Positions 40,061 through 49,379 of a stretch of DNA of 64,000 bases are shown here, one piece after another; positions within the stretch are counted from its first letter, which is position 1; each line of letters starts with the position of its first letter. This DNA comes from Rhodanobacter denitrificans (lineage in GTDB: Bacteria; Pseudomonadota; Gammaproteobacteria; Xanthomonadales; Rhodanobacteraceae): contig QFPO01000008.1 of the NCBI GenBank assembly GCA_003241385.1, forward strand, positions 124,001 through 188,000. The letters are read 5' to 3'. Both the position numbers and the translations under genes were made by a program. The notes beneath the pieces are model-generated. The model was not told where the DNA came from and did not search any database. It worked only from the letters and a program-made list of their open reading frames with translations.

Positions 40061-41266
40061 TCATCGAAGGGGAGCATTGTCGGGCAGCGGCGAACGCGCC
40101 GCCAACGCGGCGGCGACCTCGGCCAGCACCGCCTCGACGCGGCGGTCCCAGGTCTGGTCGGCCACGGCCGCGCGGCGCTCGGCGGCGCCGGCCTCGGGGC
40201 CGTCGCGCACGACCGCGTCGAGCGCGGCGAGGAAACCGGCGCGATCGTCGGCCAGCCGCACCACGCCGGCGAACTTCTCGATCTCCGGATTGCGCACGCT
40301 GACGACCGGCTTGCCGGTGGCCAGGTACTCGCGCAGCTTGAGCGGATTGGCGTTGGCGACCTGACGATTGAGCCGGTACGGGATGATCGCCGCGTCGAAG
40401 GCCTTGGCCCACTGCGGCAGCGTCGCGTACGGCTGCGCGCCGGCCAGGCGCACGTTCGGCAGCGCGGCCAGCCGCGCGACGTCGACCGCGGCGTGGCCGA
40501 CCAGCAGGAACGTCCAGGCCGGACGCTGCCGCGCCAGCCATTCGATCAGCTCCAGGTCGATCCACTCGTGGATCGAGCCGAAGTAGCCGATGACCGGATG
40601 GCCGAGGTCGCGCGCGCCCTCGGCCAGCGGCGTCGCCGGATCGGCGGCCTGCGCGAACAGGTCGACGTCGACGCCGTGCGGCGAGAACACCGTATGCGGA
40701 TTCTGCGCGGTCTTGATCGCGACCAGGGCCGGCGGCGCGACGAAGACGCGGTCGGCCGCGCGCGTCAGCGCAAGGTCGCAGGCCGCGATGCGCTCGGCGT
40801 CGACGCCCGGATGCGCGGCGTAGTCGTCGATGCAGTAGTACACGCACAGATCCTCGCCGAGCCGTCCGGCCAGGAAGCCCGGATGCGGCACGACGAACCA
40901 GGAGATGCGGCGGCCGATGCCGGCGGCCGCGAGCGCGCGGCGCACGGCCCAGGCGCCGAAGCGGCGATTGAACGCCTCGACGCCGGGAATGCGCCGGAAC
41001 GGCAGCTGCGGAATCGTGCAGTGCCAGAGCCCGTCGTCGATCCGCTCCGGCGGGCGCAGTGCGGCGGCGAGCTTGCGCAGCGCGCGGCGCAGATCGCGGC
41101 CGCTGGCCTGCGGTGCGCGCATGCCCGGCGAGGACACGTACAGCACCGGCATCGTGCGCGCCAGCCGGCGCGCGACGTGATGGCTGCTGGTGCGGTTCTC
41201 GGCGTGCCAGTCGTTGCCGAAATAGACCACGCCCCGGCCGGCCAGCACCGCCTGCGGATCAGTCAT
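40061..41266 (-). CDS. Glycosyltransferase (GT-B, TuaH/WsaF-like)
   Basis: A 401-residue enzyme. The opening VYFGNDWHAENRTSSHHVA and the central CVYYCIDDYAAHPG are typical of glycosyltransferases in EPS loci related to TuaH. The C-terminal half has VIGYFGSIHEWID and KLREYLATGKPVVS. It is cytoplasmic or membrane-associated. It overlaps the upstream methyltransferase gene by 8 bp, so the two are co-translated. Confidence 0.88.
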   Translation of the reverse strand: MTDPQAVLAGRGVVYFGNDWHAENRTSSHHVARRLARTMPVLYVSSPGMRAPQASGRDLRRALRKLAAALRPPERIDDGLWHCTIPQLPFRRIPGVEAFNRRFGAWAVRRALAAAGIGRRISWFVVPHPGFLAGRLGEDLCVYYCIDDYAAHPGVDAERIAACDLALTRAADRVFVAPPALVAIKTAQNPHTVFSPHGVDVDLFAQAADPATPLAEGARDLGHPVIGYFGSIHEWIDLELIEWLARQRPAWTFLLVGHAAVDVARLAALPNVRLAGAQPYATLPQWAKAFDAAIIPYRLNRQVANANPLKLREYLATGKPVVSVRNPEIEKFAGVVRLADDRAGFLAALDAVVRDGPEAGAAERRAAVADQTWDRRVEAVLAEVAAALAARSPLPDNAPLR

Positions 41267-41870
41267 TGCGCCACCAGGCGACCAGCCAGACCGTGCCGCC
41301 GTGCCAGATCCAGTCCTTGTGCAGGTTCGGCAGGCGCGCCAGATGCGGCCCGACGCGGCGCAGCGCCGGCGAGAACACCGTGACCAGGCAGGCGCGGCCG
41401 AGGTGGCTCATGCGCTCGAGCGTGGCGTCGATGTCGCGCACGTAGTAGAGCATCTCGCAGGCGGTGACGAGGTCGAAGCGGCCGCGCTGATCGCCCCAGG
41501 GCTGGGTCGCGACGTCGGCCACCGCGAACTGGGCCTGCGGCAGGCGCGATCGCGCCCGCGCGATCGCGTTGTCGCTGACGTCCAGGCCGTAGACCTGGTC
41601 GGCCAGCGCGGCGAAGTGCTCGGTCTGGTGGCCCTCGCCGCAGCCGAGTTCGAGGATCGAGCCGAGCCGGCCGAACGCGGATGCGACGATGCGGTCGGTG
41701 CCGTCGAAGCGCGCGCGCTCCATCGGCGAATTGAGATTCCACGGATCGCTGACCGCATAGGCGAGATCGAGCCGCTCGTAGTTGTCGGCGCCGCCGACGC
41801 CGCGCATCGCGTACTTCATCCACGAGCGCCGACTGATTTTCTGGAACAGCGCCTTGGCCCGGCCGATCAT
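41259..41870 (-). CDS. Class I SAM-dependent methyltransferase (NodS-like)
   Basis: A 203-residue soluble methyltransferase. The SAM-binding motif I is LELGCGEGHQ, and the acidic motif II is VYGLDVSDNAI. The sequence DPWNLNSPMERARFD near the N-terminus is shared with NodS-type sugar N-methyltransferases. It could methylate a sugar amine or hydroxyl during EPS synthesis. GGGAGG sits before the ATG, and the gene leads a three-gene operon with the glycosyltransferase and the fusion enzyme. Confidence 0.87.
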   Translation of the reverse strand: MIGRAKALFQKISRRSWMKYAMRGVGGADNYERLDLAYAVSDPWNLNSPMERARFDGTDRIVASAFGRLGSILELGCGEGHQTEHFAALADQVYGLDVSDNAIARARSRLPQAQFAVADVATQPWGDQRGRFDLVTACEMLYYVRDIDATLERMSHLGRACLVTVFSPALRRVGPHLARLPNLHKDWIWHGGTVWLVAWWRND

Positions 41871-41954
41871 CGCTGGTGTCCTCCCGTTGCCGCCGCCGTC
41901 CGCCTCGGCTCCGTGCCGCCGGACGCCGCGGCCGGCGATCGGCCGGCCCGATGC

Positions 41955-42629
41955 TCAGCAGCGCGGGGGCGGCAGCGTGCTCTCCCCCGGATGCGAGCTG
42001 GATGTCCCCAGCGGCCGCAGGGGCGAACTGTACCAGCCATTGACGACTTCGCAGCGGAAGGTCACCCAGGAAGGACCGTAGTCCCAGCGGTTCTCGGTCT
42101 CGAGCAGCGGTGCGCCGAGCAGCGCGCGCACCGCAGCCTTGGACGTGCCGAGCTCAATGCGCCGCCCCGGCACCGGCTGCGGCGCCGCCGCGCGCTGCGT
42201 CTCGGCCGGTGGCTGCGGCGCCGGCGCCGACGCATCGTCGAACGCGCCGAGCGCGATCGCCGCCAGCACGACGGCCAGGCCGATCGCACCGAACAGCGCG
42301 CCCGAGCGTGGCGCCGCGGCCGGGGGCGCCGCGGCCGGCCTGCTCGCGGCCGACACGGCCGCGACCGCCTCGGTGGCCGGTACCGCGCGTGCGGCCGATG
42401 GCGCCGGCGCGCCCGGCAGCCGGCCGTGCCGGCGCTGGAAATCGAGCGCGCGCGCATAGGCCGCGTTGAGCTTCTGCAGCCGTTCCAGATCGGACGCGCC
42501 GGCGTCGGCGCGGTCCGGATGCAGCTCGGCCACGCGCCGCCGGTAGGCCTGGCGGAACGCCTCGGGCGAGCAGTCCGGCGCCACGCCCAGCGCCTCGTAG
42601 AGCTCGAGAAAATCGGTGTCGCGTGGCAT
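41955..42629 (-). CDS. Membrane-anchored J-domain protein with BamE-like tail
   Basis: A 224-residue protein. A J-domain spans about 5-65 with HPD at 37-39, so it should stimulate a DnaK-type ATPase. An Ala/Pro-rich linker follows, then one membrane helix (111-130) and a periplasmic C-terminal domain. Residues LGTSKAAVRALLGAPLLE and WDYGPSWVTF look like a SmpA/BamE-type fold. This type-III J-protein would bridge cytoplasm and envelope. It is not obviously an EPS enzyme. A TAGAAT box and GGGGGA precede the start. Confidence 0.8.
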   Translation of the reverse strand: MPRDTDFLELYEALGVAPDCSPEAFRQAYRRRVAELHPDRADAGASDLERLQKLNAAYARALDFQRRHGRLPGAPAPSAARAVPATEAVAAVSAASRPAAAPPAAAPRSGALFGAIGLAVVLAAIALGAFDDASAPAPQPPAETQRAAAPQPVPGRRIELGTSKAAVRALLGAPLLETENRWDYGPSWVTFRCEVVNGWYSSPLRPLGTSSSHPGESTLPPPRC

Positions 42630-42652
42630 CGGCTGCGCATCCCCCTGCGCCG

Positions 42653-42658
42653 ATTCTA
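42653..42658 (-). promoter_or_regulatory. Putative -10 box (TAGAAT) of J-domain gene
   Basis: On the minus strand TAGAAT is followed by CGGCG, with the ATG 23 bp downstream. Confidence 0.45.
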
Positions 42659-42865
42659 GCGCGGCGCCGGCCGCTTCCGCGGTGCGCGATGGACACGGCG
42701 GGCGGGCCGAGTGCATGCTTGCGCGCTCGTCCGCGCAACACCGGGGGTGGAGCGGCCAGAGGCCGTTCCGGAAGGGGGCGCGGCGACCGTGGCGTGGCCG
42801 TTTCGGCCGCCGCCCGACGCATTCCTGATCTCCCGGGCGGCAGGCCCACGCGCACGGAAAAGGAC

Positions 42866-43939
42866 ATGGCAGCGACGGTGGCAATCGGCGAGGGCGGCGG
42901 CAAGCGTCAGCGGCTCGCGCGCTGGTTTCACGCCGGCGGCGTGCTGCCGGGCCTGCAGCGCATGCGCGGCCTGCTGCGCCGCGACCTGCGCGTGCTGGCC
43001 TATCACCGCGTGCTCGACCTGCCCGAACCGGACCGCTTCTCGTTCGACCTGGCCCTGGTCAGCGCCTCCCCGGCGCAGTTCCGCCGTCAGATGGACCTGG
43101 TGCGCCGGCGCTTCAGTCCGGTGCGCTTCGAGGACGTCGCCGCGGCGCTCGACGGCGGTCCGCCGCTGCCGCGCGATCCGGTCGTCGTGACGTTCGACGA
43201 CGGCTACGACGACAACTACCGCATCGCATTCCCGATCCTGCGCGAGCTCGGCGTGCCGGCGACGTTCTTCGTCTCGACCGGCCACATCGACGACGGCCAG
43301 CCGTACGCCTACGACTGGCTCGTCCACATGATCTGCAGCACGCCGGCGCGGCGGATCGCGCTGCCGGCGCTCGGCGTCGACCGCACGCTGCCGGCGGCTC
43401 TGCCGGAGCGACGCGATCTCGCTGCGGCCCTGCTCGACCGGCTCAAGACGCTCGACGACGACGCGCAGACCGCGCTGATCGCCGGGCTCGAAGCCGAGTG
43501 GAACCTGCCGCGCCGGCCGCATCCGGACTGCCGGCCGATGAGCTGGGACCAGCTGCGCGAGATGCAGGCCGACGGCATGGAGATCGGATCGCACGGCGTG
43601 CACCACCGCATGCTGGCCAAGCTGCCGCGCGCCGAGATGGAGCGCGAGGTCGCCGAGTCCAAGCGGTCGCTCGACCACCACCTGCCGCTGCCGGTCAGCG
43701 TGATCTCCTATCCGGTCGGCGGTCCGGATGCCTACGACGCGGCCGTGATCGCCGCGGTCCGGCACGCCGGCTTCCGCATCGCCTGCAGCTACGTCGCCGG
43801 CACCAATCCGCTGCCGGCACCGCCGCGTCATGCGCTGCGCCGGCTGCCGGTCGAACGTGAAATGGACGCGCCGTGGTTCTCGGCGATGGTCACCTGGCCC
43901 GAGGTCTTCGGCTACCCTTCACGCCTACGCTCCGGCTGA
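42866..43939 (+). CDS. Polysaccharide deacetylase family protein (CE4)
   Basis: A 357-residue protein without a clear signal peptide. The NodB motif 1 is TFDDGYDDNY, which supplies the catalytic base and metal Asp. Motif 2 is GSHGVHHRML with the two metal-binding histidines, and SYPVGG corresponds to motif 3. It would remove N- or O-acetyl groups, or act on a carrier-linked glycan. It starts the long plus-strand run of EPS genes (42866-53155). GGACATGG at the start gives a modest Shine-Dalgarno. Confidence 0.9.
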   Translation: MAATVAIGEGGGKRQRLARWFHAGGVLPGLQRMRGLLRRDLRVLAYHRVLDLPEPDRFSFDLALVSASPAQFRRQMDLVRRRFSPVRFEDVAAALDGGPPLPRDPVVVTFDDGYDDNYRIAFPILRELGVPATFFVSTGHIDDGQPYAYDWLVHMICSTPARRIALPALGVDRTLPAALPERRDLAAALLDRLKTLDDDAQTALIAGLEAEWNLPRRPHPDCRPMSWDQLREMQADGMEIGSHGVHHRMLAKLPRAEMEREVAESKRSLDHHLPLPVSVISYPVGGPDAYDAAVIAAVRHAGFRIACSYVAGTNPLPAPPRHALRRLPVEREMDAPWFSAMVTWPEVFGYPSRLRSG

Positions 43940-43955
43940 CGCCCGCCCCGCCTTC

Positions 43956-45227
43956 ATGTTCTTCCTCATGATGCTGTACCTGGTGCTGGTGCTGATCCGG
44001 CCCCAGGACTACCCGGCGCTGGTCGACGCGCTCAGCGTGCCGGTCCTGCAGGTCGTGCTCGGCTTGGCGCTGATCGGCTGGCTGGCTTCGCGCGCCAAGT
44101 CGTTCGCGGCGCCGCAGTACCTGCTGCTCGGCCTGTTCCTGCTGGTGCTGATGGTGTCCAAGATCGTCAACGGCTGGACCGGCGGCGCGCTGGTGCAGCT
44201 ACTGAAGTTCGGGCCGGTCGTCGCGGCGTTCACGATCCTCGCCAATGCGGCGACCACGCCGCGCCGCGTGCGCACGACGATGTGGGTGTTCGTGGTCTGC
44301 GCGACGGTGCTGGCGATCCACGGCATCGAGCAGGCGCAGACCGGCATCGGCTGGACCGGCGAGGGCCTGTCGCAGGGCACGCGCATCCAGTACGTGGGCA
44401 TCTTCAACGATCCCAACGACCTCGGCCTGCTGTTCGTGATGTGCCTGCCGATGGCGCTGTACCTGTCCGGCCGCGGCGGCGCGCTCGGCCTGCGCCGGCT
44501 GTTCTGGTGGGCGGCGGCCGCGGTGCTGCTGTTCGGCATCTATCTGACCAACTCGCGCGGCGCCCTGCTCGCACTGGTCGCGCTGGTCGGCATCCACGTC
44601 TGGCAGCGCCGCGGCCTGCTCAGCGCGGCGCTGTTCGGCGGTGCCGGCCTGGTCGGCCTGATGCTGATGCCCTCGCGCCTGTCCGAGCTGGACATCGATG
44701 AGTCCTCGGCGATGGGCCGCGTCGACTCCTGGTACGAGGGCATCCAGATGTTCCTGTCCAACCCGCTGTTCGGCATCGGCGCGGACGGCTTCTCGGACCT
44801 GCACTATCTGACCGCGCACAACTCGTTCGTGCTGGTGCTGGCCGAGACCGGCATCATCGGCTACACGATCTGGCTGGCCTTCGTCGGCTACTGCTTCCGC
44901 ATGCCGCTGGCGGTGCTCAGGATGCGCCGCGCGCCGGTCGATCCGACCGCCGATGCGGCCTGGGCCGCCGAGCGGCGCATGGCCTCGACGCTGTTCTTGA
45001 GCCTGTGCGGCTTCTTCGCGGCGGCGTTCTTCCTGAGCCGCAGCTACATCATCCTGCTGTACCTGCTGGCGGCCCTGGTCGTGGGCTACTACGCCGGCGC
45101 GCGGCAGCGCTATCCGGATCTGCCGGTGTTCGACCTGCGCAAGGATCTGATCCTGTGGCCCGTGCTGTCGGTGGCCTCGATCGTGTTCCTCTACGTGCTG
45201 GTCAAAGTCCTGCTGGCGACGGCATGA
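43956..45227 (+). CDS. O-antigen ligase/polymerase family (Wzy-like)
   Basis: A 423-residue polytopic inner-membrane protein with about 10-12 helices. The large periplasmic loop and the segment SWYEGIQMFLSNPLFGIGADGF ... LTAHNSFVLVLAETG are the Wzy_C/WaaL signature. The histidine in AHNS is the conserved ligase/polymerase residue. Given the Wzx gene overlapping by 4 bp, a Wzy-type polymerase is the best guess, but a ligase cannot be separated from it by sequence alone. Confidence 0.88.
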   Translation: MFFLMMLYLVLVLIRPQDYPALVDALSVPVLQVVLGLALIGWLASRAKSFAAPQYLLLGLFLLVLMVSKIVNGWTGGALVQLLKFGPVVAAFTILANAATTPRRVRTTMWVFVVCATVLAIHGIEQAQTGIGWTGEGLSQGTRIQYVGIFNDPNDLGLLFVMCLPMALYLSGRGGALGLRRLFWWAAAAVLLFGIYLTNSRGALLALVALVGIHVWQRRGLLSAALFGGAGLVGLMLMPSRLSELDIDESSAMGRVDSWYEGIQMFLSNPLFGIGADGFSDLHYLTAHNSFVLVLAETGIIGYTIWLAFVGYCFRMPLAVLRMRRAPVDPTADAAWAAERRMASTLFLSLCGFFAAAFFLSRSYIILLYLLAALVVGYYAGARQRYPDLPVFDLRKDLILWPVLSVASIVFLYVLVKVLLATA

Positions 45228-46759
45228 ACGCGCGATCGGGCACGCTGCGCAATACGCTGTTCTCGTCGGTGGGCATCTACACCGAGTACGTGCTCGGCAT
45301 GCTGACCTCGATCGTCATCGCCCGCTATCTCGGGCCGGACGACTTCGGCGCGTACAGCATGGTGGTCTGGCTGGTCGCGATGGGCGTGGCGATCACCAAT
45401 TCCGGCACCGCCAGCGCGGCGATCCGCTTCGTCGCGCAGATGCGCGGCGGCGGCCAGCCGGAGCTGATCGTGCCGGTGCTGCGCTTCCTGCGCCGCGCGC
45501 AGCGCCTGTTCCTGCTGGTTGTGCTGCTGGCCGGCGCCGCGCTGTTCGCGTTCGCCGGCGGCAAGCTCGCGCCGGGCTTCGATCACGCGATGCTGTTCGG
45601 CTTTCTCGTGCTGGCGGTGACGCTGCGCTCGCAGTACATGTTCAACATCGGCGTCTGCAAGGGCTTCGAGGACTTCCGCGCGACCGCGGTGGTCGCGCTG
45701 ATCGCCACACCGGTCAATCTGGCCCTGGTCGTGGCCTGCTGGTGGTTCGACGCGCCGGTCGAGGCGCTGCTGGCGGTGTTCGTCGTCTCCAGCGCGGTGT
45801 TCTTCGCGGTCTCGCAGATCAAGGCCCGCGCGCTGCTGCCGGACGTGCCGCCGGCGGCGGCGCTGCCGGCCGAGCTGCGCGCGCGGATCGGCCGGCACAT
45901 GCGCATGACCGCGATGATCGTGACGGTCGGTTTCTTCGCGGCCAGCGAAGTGGAGGTGCTGTTCCTGAACCTCTACGGCCAGGCCGCCGCGGCCGGCCAG
46001 TTCAAGGTGGCCTACCAGCTCGCGTCCGGCGCGGCCCTGCTGGTGCCGGGCGTGTTCGGCGCGCTGCTGCTGCCGATGATGGCGCATGCGCTGAGCCAGG
46101 GCCGCGAGGTGGCCGGGCGGCGCTTCGCGGCCTCGACCGTGTATCTGTCGCTGCTGGCGTTTCCGCTGATCGCCTACGGCTTCGTGTTCGGCGACTCGGT
46201 CATCACGCTGCTGTTCGGCGAGGCCTACCGCGCGGCCGGTCCGGTGTTCGCGTGGTGCCTGTTCGCGGCCTCGGTGGTCACGGTCTCGCAGGGCGGATCG
46301 AGCCTGCTGCTGAGCGCCGACCGCCAGCTCGTCGTGCTGGCCGTCGTGTTCGGCTGCGGCGTGCTGAAGATCGCGCTCGACGCGCTGCTGATCGCGCGTT
46401 ACGGCCTGGACGGTGCCGCCGCGGCCTACGTCACGGTCTCGCTGGTCTCGTCCTCGGCGATGATCGGCATGGGCATGCGCACCAGCGGCGTCGGCCTCGA
46501 CGGCGCGCGGCTGGCGCGCATCGCCGCCGCGGCGCTGCTGGCCGGGCTCGCGGTCTGCCCGCTGCGCGGCCACTGGCCGGCGCTGCCGACGCTGATCGCC
46601 GGCGGACTGGTGCTGCTGCCGGTCTACGCGCTGGCCACCGTGCTGCTACGCTGCTGGAGCGCGGCCGACATCGGACACCTGCGCCAGCTGCACGCGCGCC
46701 TCGGCAAGGGCCGGCCGCGCGCGCTGGCGCGTCTGCTGGCCTGGGCCGAACGCCGCTGA
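45224..46759 (+). CDS. Wzx-type oligosaccharide flippase (MOP/MATE superfamily)
   Basis: A 511-residue polytopic protein with about 12-14 helices and no catalytic motif. The family opening NTLFSSVGIYTEYVLGMLTS, split here, with IVIARYLGPDDFGAYSM is diagnostic. It moves undecaprenyl-linked repeat units to the periplasmic face. The start overlaps the polymerase stop in ATGA. A 14-bp gap leads to the CapK-like gene. Confidence 0.92.
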   Translation: MNARSGTLRNTLFSSVGIYTEYVLGMLTSIVIARYLGPDDFGAYSMVVWLVAMGVAITNSGTASAAIRFVAQMRGGGQPELIVPVLRFLRRAQRLFLLVVLLAGAALFAFAGGKLAPGFDHAMLFGFLVLAVTLRSQYMFNIGVCKGFEDFRATAVVALIATPVNLALVVACWWFDAPVEALLAVFVVSSAVFFAVSQIKARALLPDVPPAAALPAELRARIGRHMRMTAMIVTVGFFAASEVEVLFLNLYGQAAAAGQFKVAYQLASGAALLVPGVFGALLLPMMAHALSQGREVAGRRFAASTVYLSLLAFPLIAYGFVFGDSVITLLFGEAYRAAGPVFAWCLFAASVVTVSQGGSSLLLSADRQLVVLAVVFGCGVLKIALDALLIARYGLDGAAAAYVTVSLVSSSAMIGMGMRTSGVGLDGARLARIAAAALLAGLAVCPLRGHWPALPTLIAGGLVLLPVYALATVLLRCWSAADIGHLRQLHARLGKGRPRALARLLAWAERR

Positions 46760-46772
46760 GGGGAGAGAGCTG

Positions 46773-48140
46773 ATGGGGATCGGATACGAACCGCTGTTCC
46801 GCCACGTCCTGCTGCCGTTCTACGACCAGACCCTGGCCGGACGCGGCACGCTGAGCTTCCTGGCCGAGTACGAGCGCAGCCAGTGGCTGCCGCCCGAGCA
46901 GCTCGAGGCGCTGCGCTGGACCAAGCTCAAGCGCCTGCTCGAGCACTGCTGGCGCGAGGTGCCGTACTACCGGCGGCAGTGGACCGAGCTCGGCATCACG
47001 CCCGAGGCGATCCGCACGCCGGCCGACTTCGCGCGCCTGCCGGTGCTGACCAAGCACGACATCCGCACGCATTTCGAATCGCTCAAGGCCGACTCGCTGC
47101 GCGACTCGCTGCTGTACAAGTCGACCAGCGGCTCGACCGGCGAGCCGTTCCGGTTCGGCTATACGCGCGAGAGCAACGACCGCCGCGCCGCGGTGATGTG
47201 GCGCAGCTACGGCTGGGCCGGTTCACGGCCGGGCCGGCGCACGCTGTATCTGTGGGCGGTGCCGTCGGGTCTGAAGCCTCTGCAGGCGTTCAAGCAGCGC
47301 CTGTACAACCGCGCCTACAACCGGCTGATGCTCGACAGCTTCGCGATGCGCGACGACACGATGGTCCGGTACGCGGATGCGATCGACGCCTGGCGGCCGG
47401 AGATCGTCGTCGGCTACGTCGGGCCATTGGTGCGGCTGTCGCAGTGGCTGCTGGCCAATGGCCGGCGCATCCACCGGCCCGCCGCCGTGCTCGGCGCGGC
47501 CGAGTCGCTGCACGACTTCCAGCGCGAGATCGTCGAGCGCGCGTTCGGCGCGCCTGCGTTCAACACCTACGGCTGCCGCGAGTTCATGCTGATCGCGAGC
47601 GAGTGCGAGAAGCGCGAGGGCCTGCACGTCAACGCCGATCATCTCCACGTCGAGATCGGCACGCCGCTGCCGAGCGCGGCCGAGCGCGCCGCCGGCGAGA
47701 TCATCGTGACCGACCTGTCGAACTTCGGCATGCCGTTCATCCGCTACACGACCGGTGACCTGGCGACGCCGGCCGACGCGCCGTGCAGCTGCGGCCGCAG
47801 CCTGCCGCTGCTGGCCCGGGTGCAGGGCCGCAAGCTCGACGCGATCCGCACGATCGACGGCCGCTACCTGCCCGGCGAGTACTTCCCCTTCATCTTCAAC
47901 GACGTCAAGTGGATCAAGCGGTTCCGCATCGTGCAGCGCCGGCTCGAGGCGATCGAGCTGCAGCTGGTCGTCGACGGCGAGGCCGACGCGACGCGGCTCG
48001 ACGCCGCGCGCGCGCTGGTCACGCGTGCGCTCGGCGACGGCATCGAGCTGGACATCCGCGTCGTCGACGATATTCCGGTCGCCGCCAACGGCAAGTTCCG
48101 CGTGACCATCTCCGAGCTGTCCGATCCGCCCGTGCCATGA
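46773..48140 (+). CDS. CapK/PaaK-type phenylacetate-CoA ligase family protein
   Basis: A 455-residue ANL-type enzyme. SGSTGEPFRFGYTRES is the P-loop, CSCGRSLPLLARVQGRKLD is the typical capsular CapK/PaaK segment and YTTGDLA is also conserved. Family members in EPS and capsule loci are presumed to activate an acid for sugar modification, though few have been tested. The Shine-Dalgarno GGGGAGAGAG is strong. The stop overlaps the next glycosyltransferase start in ATGA. Confidence 0.9.
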   Translation: MGIGYEPLFRHVLLPFYDQTLAGRGTLSFLAEYERSQWLPPEQLEALRWTKLKRLLEHCWREVPYYRRQWTELGITPEAIRTPADFARLPVLTKHDIRTHFESLKADSLRDSLLYKSTSGSTGEPFRFGYTRESNDRRAAVMWRSYGWAGSRPGRRTLYLWAVPSGLKPLQAFKQRLYNRAYNRLMLDSFAMRDDTMVRYADAIDAWRPEIVVGYVGPLVRLSQWLLANGRRIHRPAAVLGAAESLHDFQREIVERAFGAPAFNTYGCREFMLIASECEKREGLHVNADHLHVEIGTPLPSAAERAAGEIIVTDLSNFGMPFIRYTTGDLATPADAPCSCGRSLPLLARVQGRKLDAIRTIDGRYLPGEYFPFIFNDVKWIKRFRIVQRRLEAIELQLVVDGEADATRLDAARALVTRALGDGIELDIRVVDDIPVAANGKFRVTISELSDPPVP

Positions 48141-49267
48141 ACATCACCCACGTCGTCGAGAACTTGAACCGCGGCGGACTCGAGCGGGTCGTGATCGACC
48201 TGATCGGCGTCCAGCAGGCGGCCGGCCATCGCTGCCAGGTCGTGTGCCTGTTCGAGCGCGGCACGCTGGCCACCGAGCTCGACGCGTGCGGCGTGCCGGT
48301 GATCGCCTGCGGCAAGCGCTCGGGCTTCGATCTGGCCGCGGTGCGCCGGATGCGCGCGGCGATCCGCGCGCACGGCACCGAGGTGCTGAACACCCACAAC
48401 GCGATGGCGCACTACTACGCGGCGATCGCCTCGCTCGGTCTGTCGCTGCGGCGGATCAATACGCGCCACAGCATGGGCGTGAGCGCGCACCACCGCCGCC
48501 GAGACTGGCTGTATCGCGCCTCGATGCTCGGCACCGATGCGGTGATCGCGGTTTCGCGCGCCTCGTGCGAGGCCGCGGTGACGCAGCACCTGGTGCCGGC
48601 CGACAAGGCGGTCGCGATCCCGAACGGCATCCCGATCGGCCAGTTCCGGCCGCGCTCGGCCGAGGCACGGCGCCGGCTGGCCGAGACGCTCGGGCTGCCG
48701 GCCGATACCGCGCTGCTCGGCACGGTCGGCCGACTGCATCCGGCCAAGGACCACGCGCTGCTGCTGCGCGCGTTCGCGCGGCTCGGCGCCGGCCATCCGG
48801 ATGCCGCGCTGATCGTCGTCGGCGACGGCGCGCTGCGCGCCGATCTCGAACGCGAGGCGCAGGCGCTCGGCCTGGCCGGGCGCGTGCGCTTCCTCGGCGA
48901 CCGCGGCGACGTCAAGGCGCTGCTGTGCGCGTTCGACCTGTTCGTGCTGTCCTCGCGCACCGAGGGTTATTCGATCGCGCTGGTCGAGGCCTGCGCGGCC
49001 GGCCTGCCGATCGTCGCGACCGCGGTCGGCGGCAATCCGGAGATCGTCGAGGACGGCCGCAGCGGCCGCATCGTGCCGCCCGGCGACGCCGATGCGCTGG
49101 TCGCGGCGATCGCCGGCCTGCTCGACGACGTCCCGCGCCGCGAGGCGATGGGCGCGGCGGCGCGGGCCTGGGCGCTCGCGAACGGATCGGTCGAGGCGAT
49201 GGCCGAGCGCTACGAGGCCGTCTATCGCGGCGCGCCGCTGTCCGCCGCGGCGTCGGCCTCGCGTTGA
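48137..49267 (+). CDS. Glycosyltransferase family 4
   Basis: A 376-residue GT-B enzyme. The opening THVVENLNRGGLERVVIDL is typical of family-4 enzymes that act on lipid-linked glycans. The donor site lies in GTVGRLHPAKDHALLLRAF and the E-x7-E element in SSRTEGYSIALVEACAAGLP. Overlap with the CapK gene indicates shared translation. A promoter for the next gene lies across its stop codon. Confidence 0.92.
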   Translation: MNITHVVENLNRGGLERVVIDLIGVQQAAGHRCQVVCLFERGTLATELDACGVPVIACGKRSGFDLAAVRRMRAAIRAHGTEVLNTHNAMAHYYAAIASLGLSLRRINTRHSMGVSAHHRRRDWLYRASMLGTDAVIAVSRASCEAAVTQHLVPADKAVAIPNGIPIGQFRPRSAEARRRLAETLGLPADTALLGTVGRLHPAKDHALLLRAFARLGAGHPDAALIVVGDGALRADLEREAQALGLAGRVRFLGDRGDVKALLCAFDLFVLSSRTEGYSIALVEACAAGLPIVATAVGGNPEIVEDGRSGRIVPPGDADALVAAIAGLLDDVPRREAMGAAARAWALANGSVEAMAERYEAVYRGAPLSAAASASR

Positions 49268-49291
49268 CCTGACGCACAGGGATGGGATACT
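49264..49291 (+). promoter_or_regulatory. Sigma-70-type promoter of deacetylase gene
   Basis: TTGACC (49264-49269) and GATACT (49286-49291) are 16 bp apart. The -35 overlaps the stop codon of the glycosyltransferase gene, and the transcript would start about 80 bp upstream of the deacetylase ATG. Confidence 0.5.
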
Positions 49292-49379
49292 GGCGCCCGC
49301 CGATGCCGGCTTGGTGTGCGGCTTGCGACACCGCCGGGACGCGCCGGCCAACGGACGCACCGCACGACGTCGCCTCACG

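Noticed and set aside
37864..40302. An 812-codon plus-strand frame opposite the fusion enzyme
   Set aside because: Shadow frame; the minus-strand product has two intact Rossmann domains.
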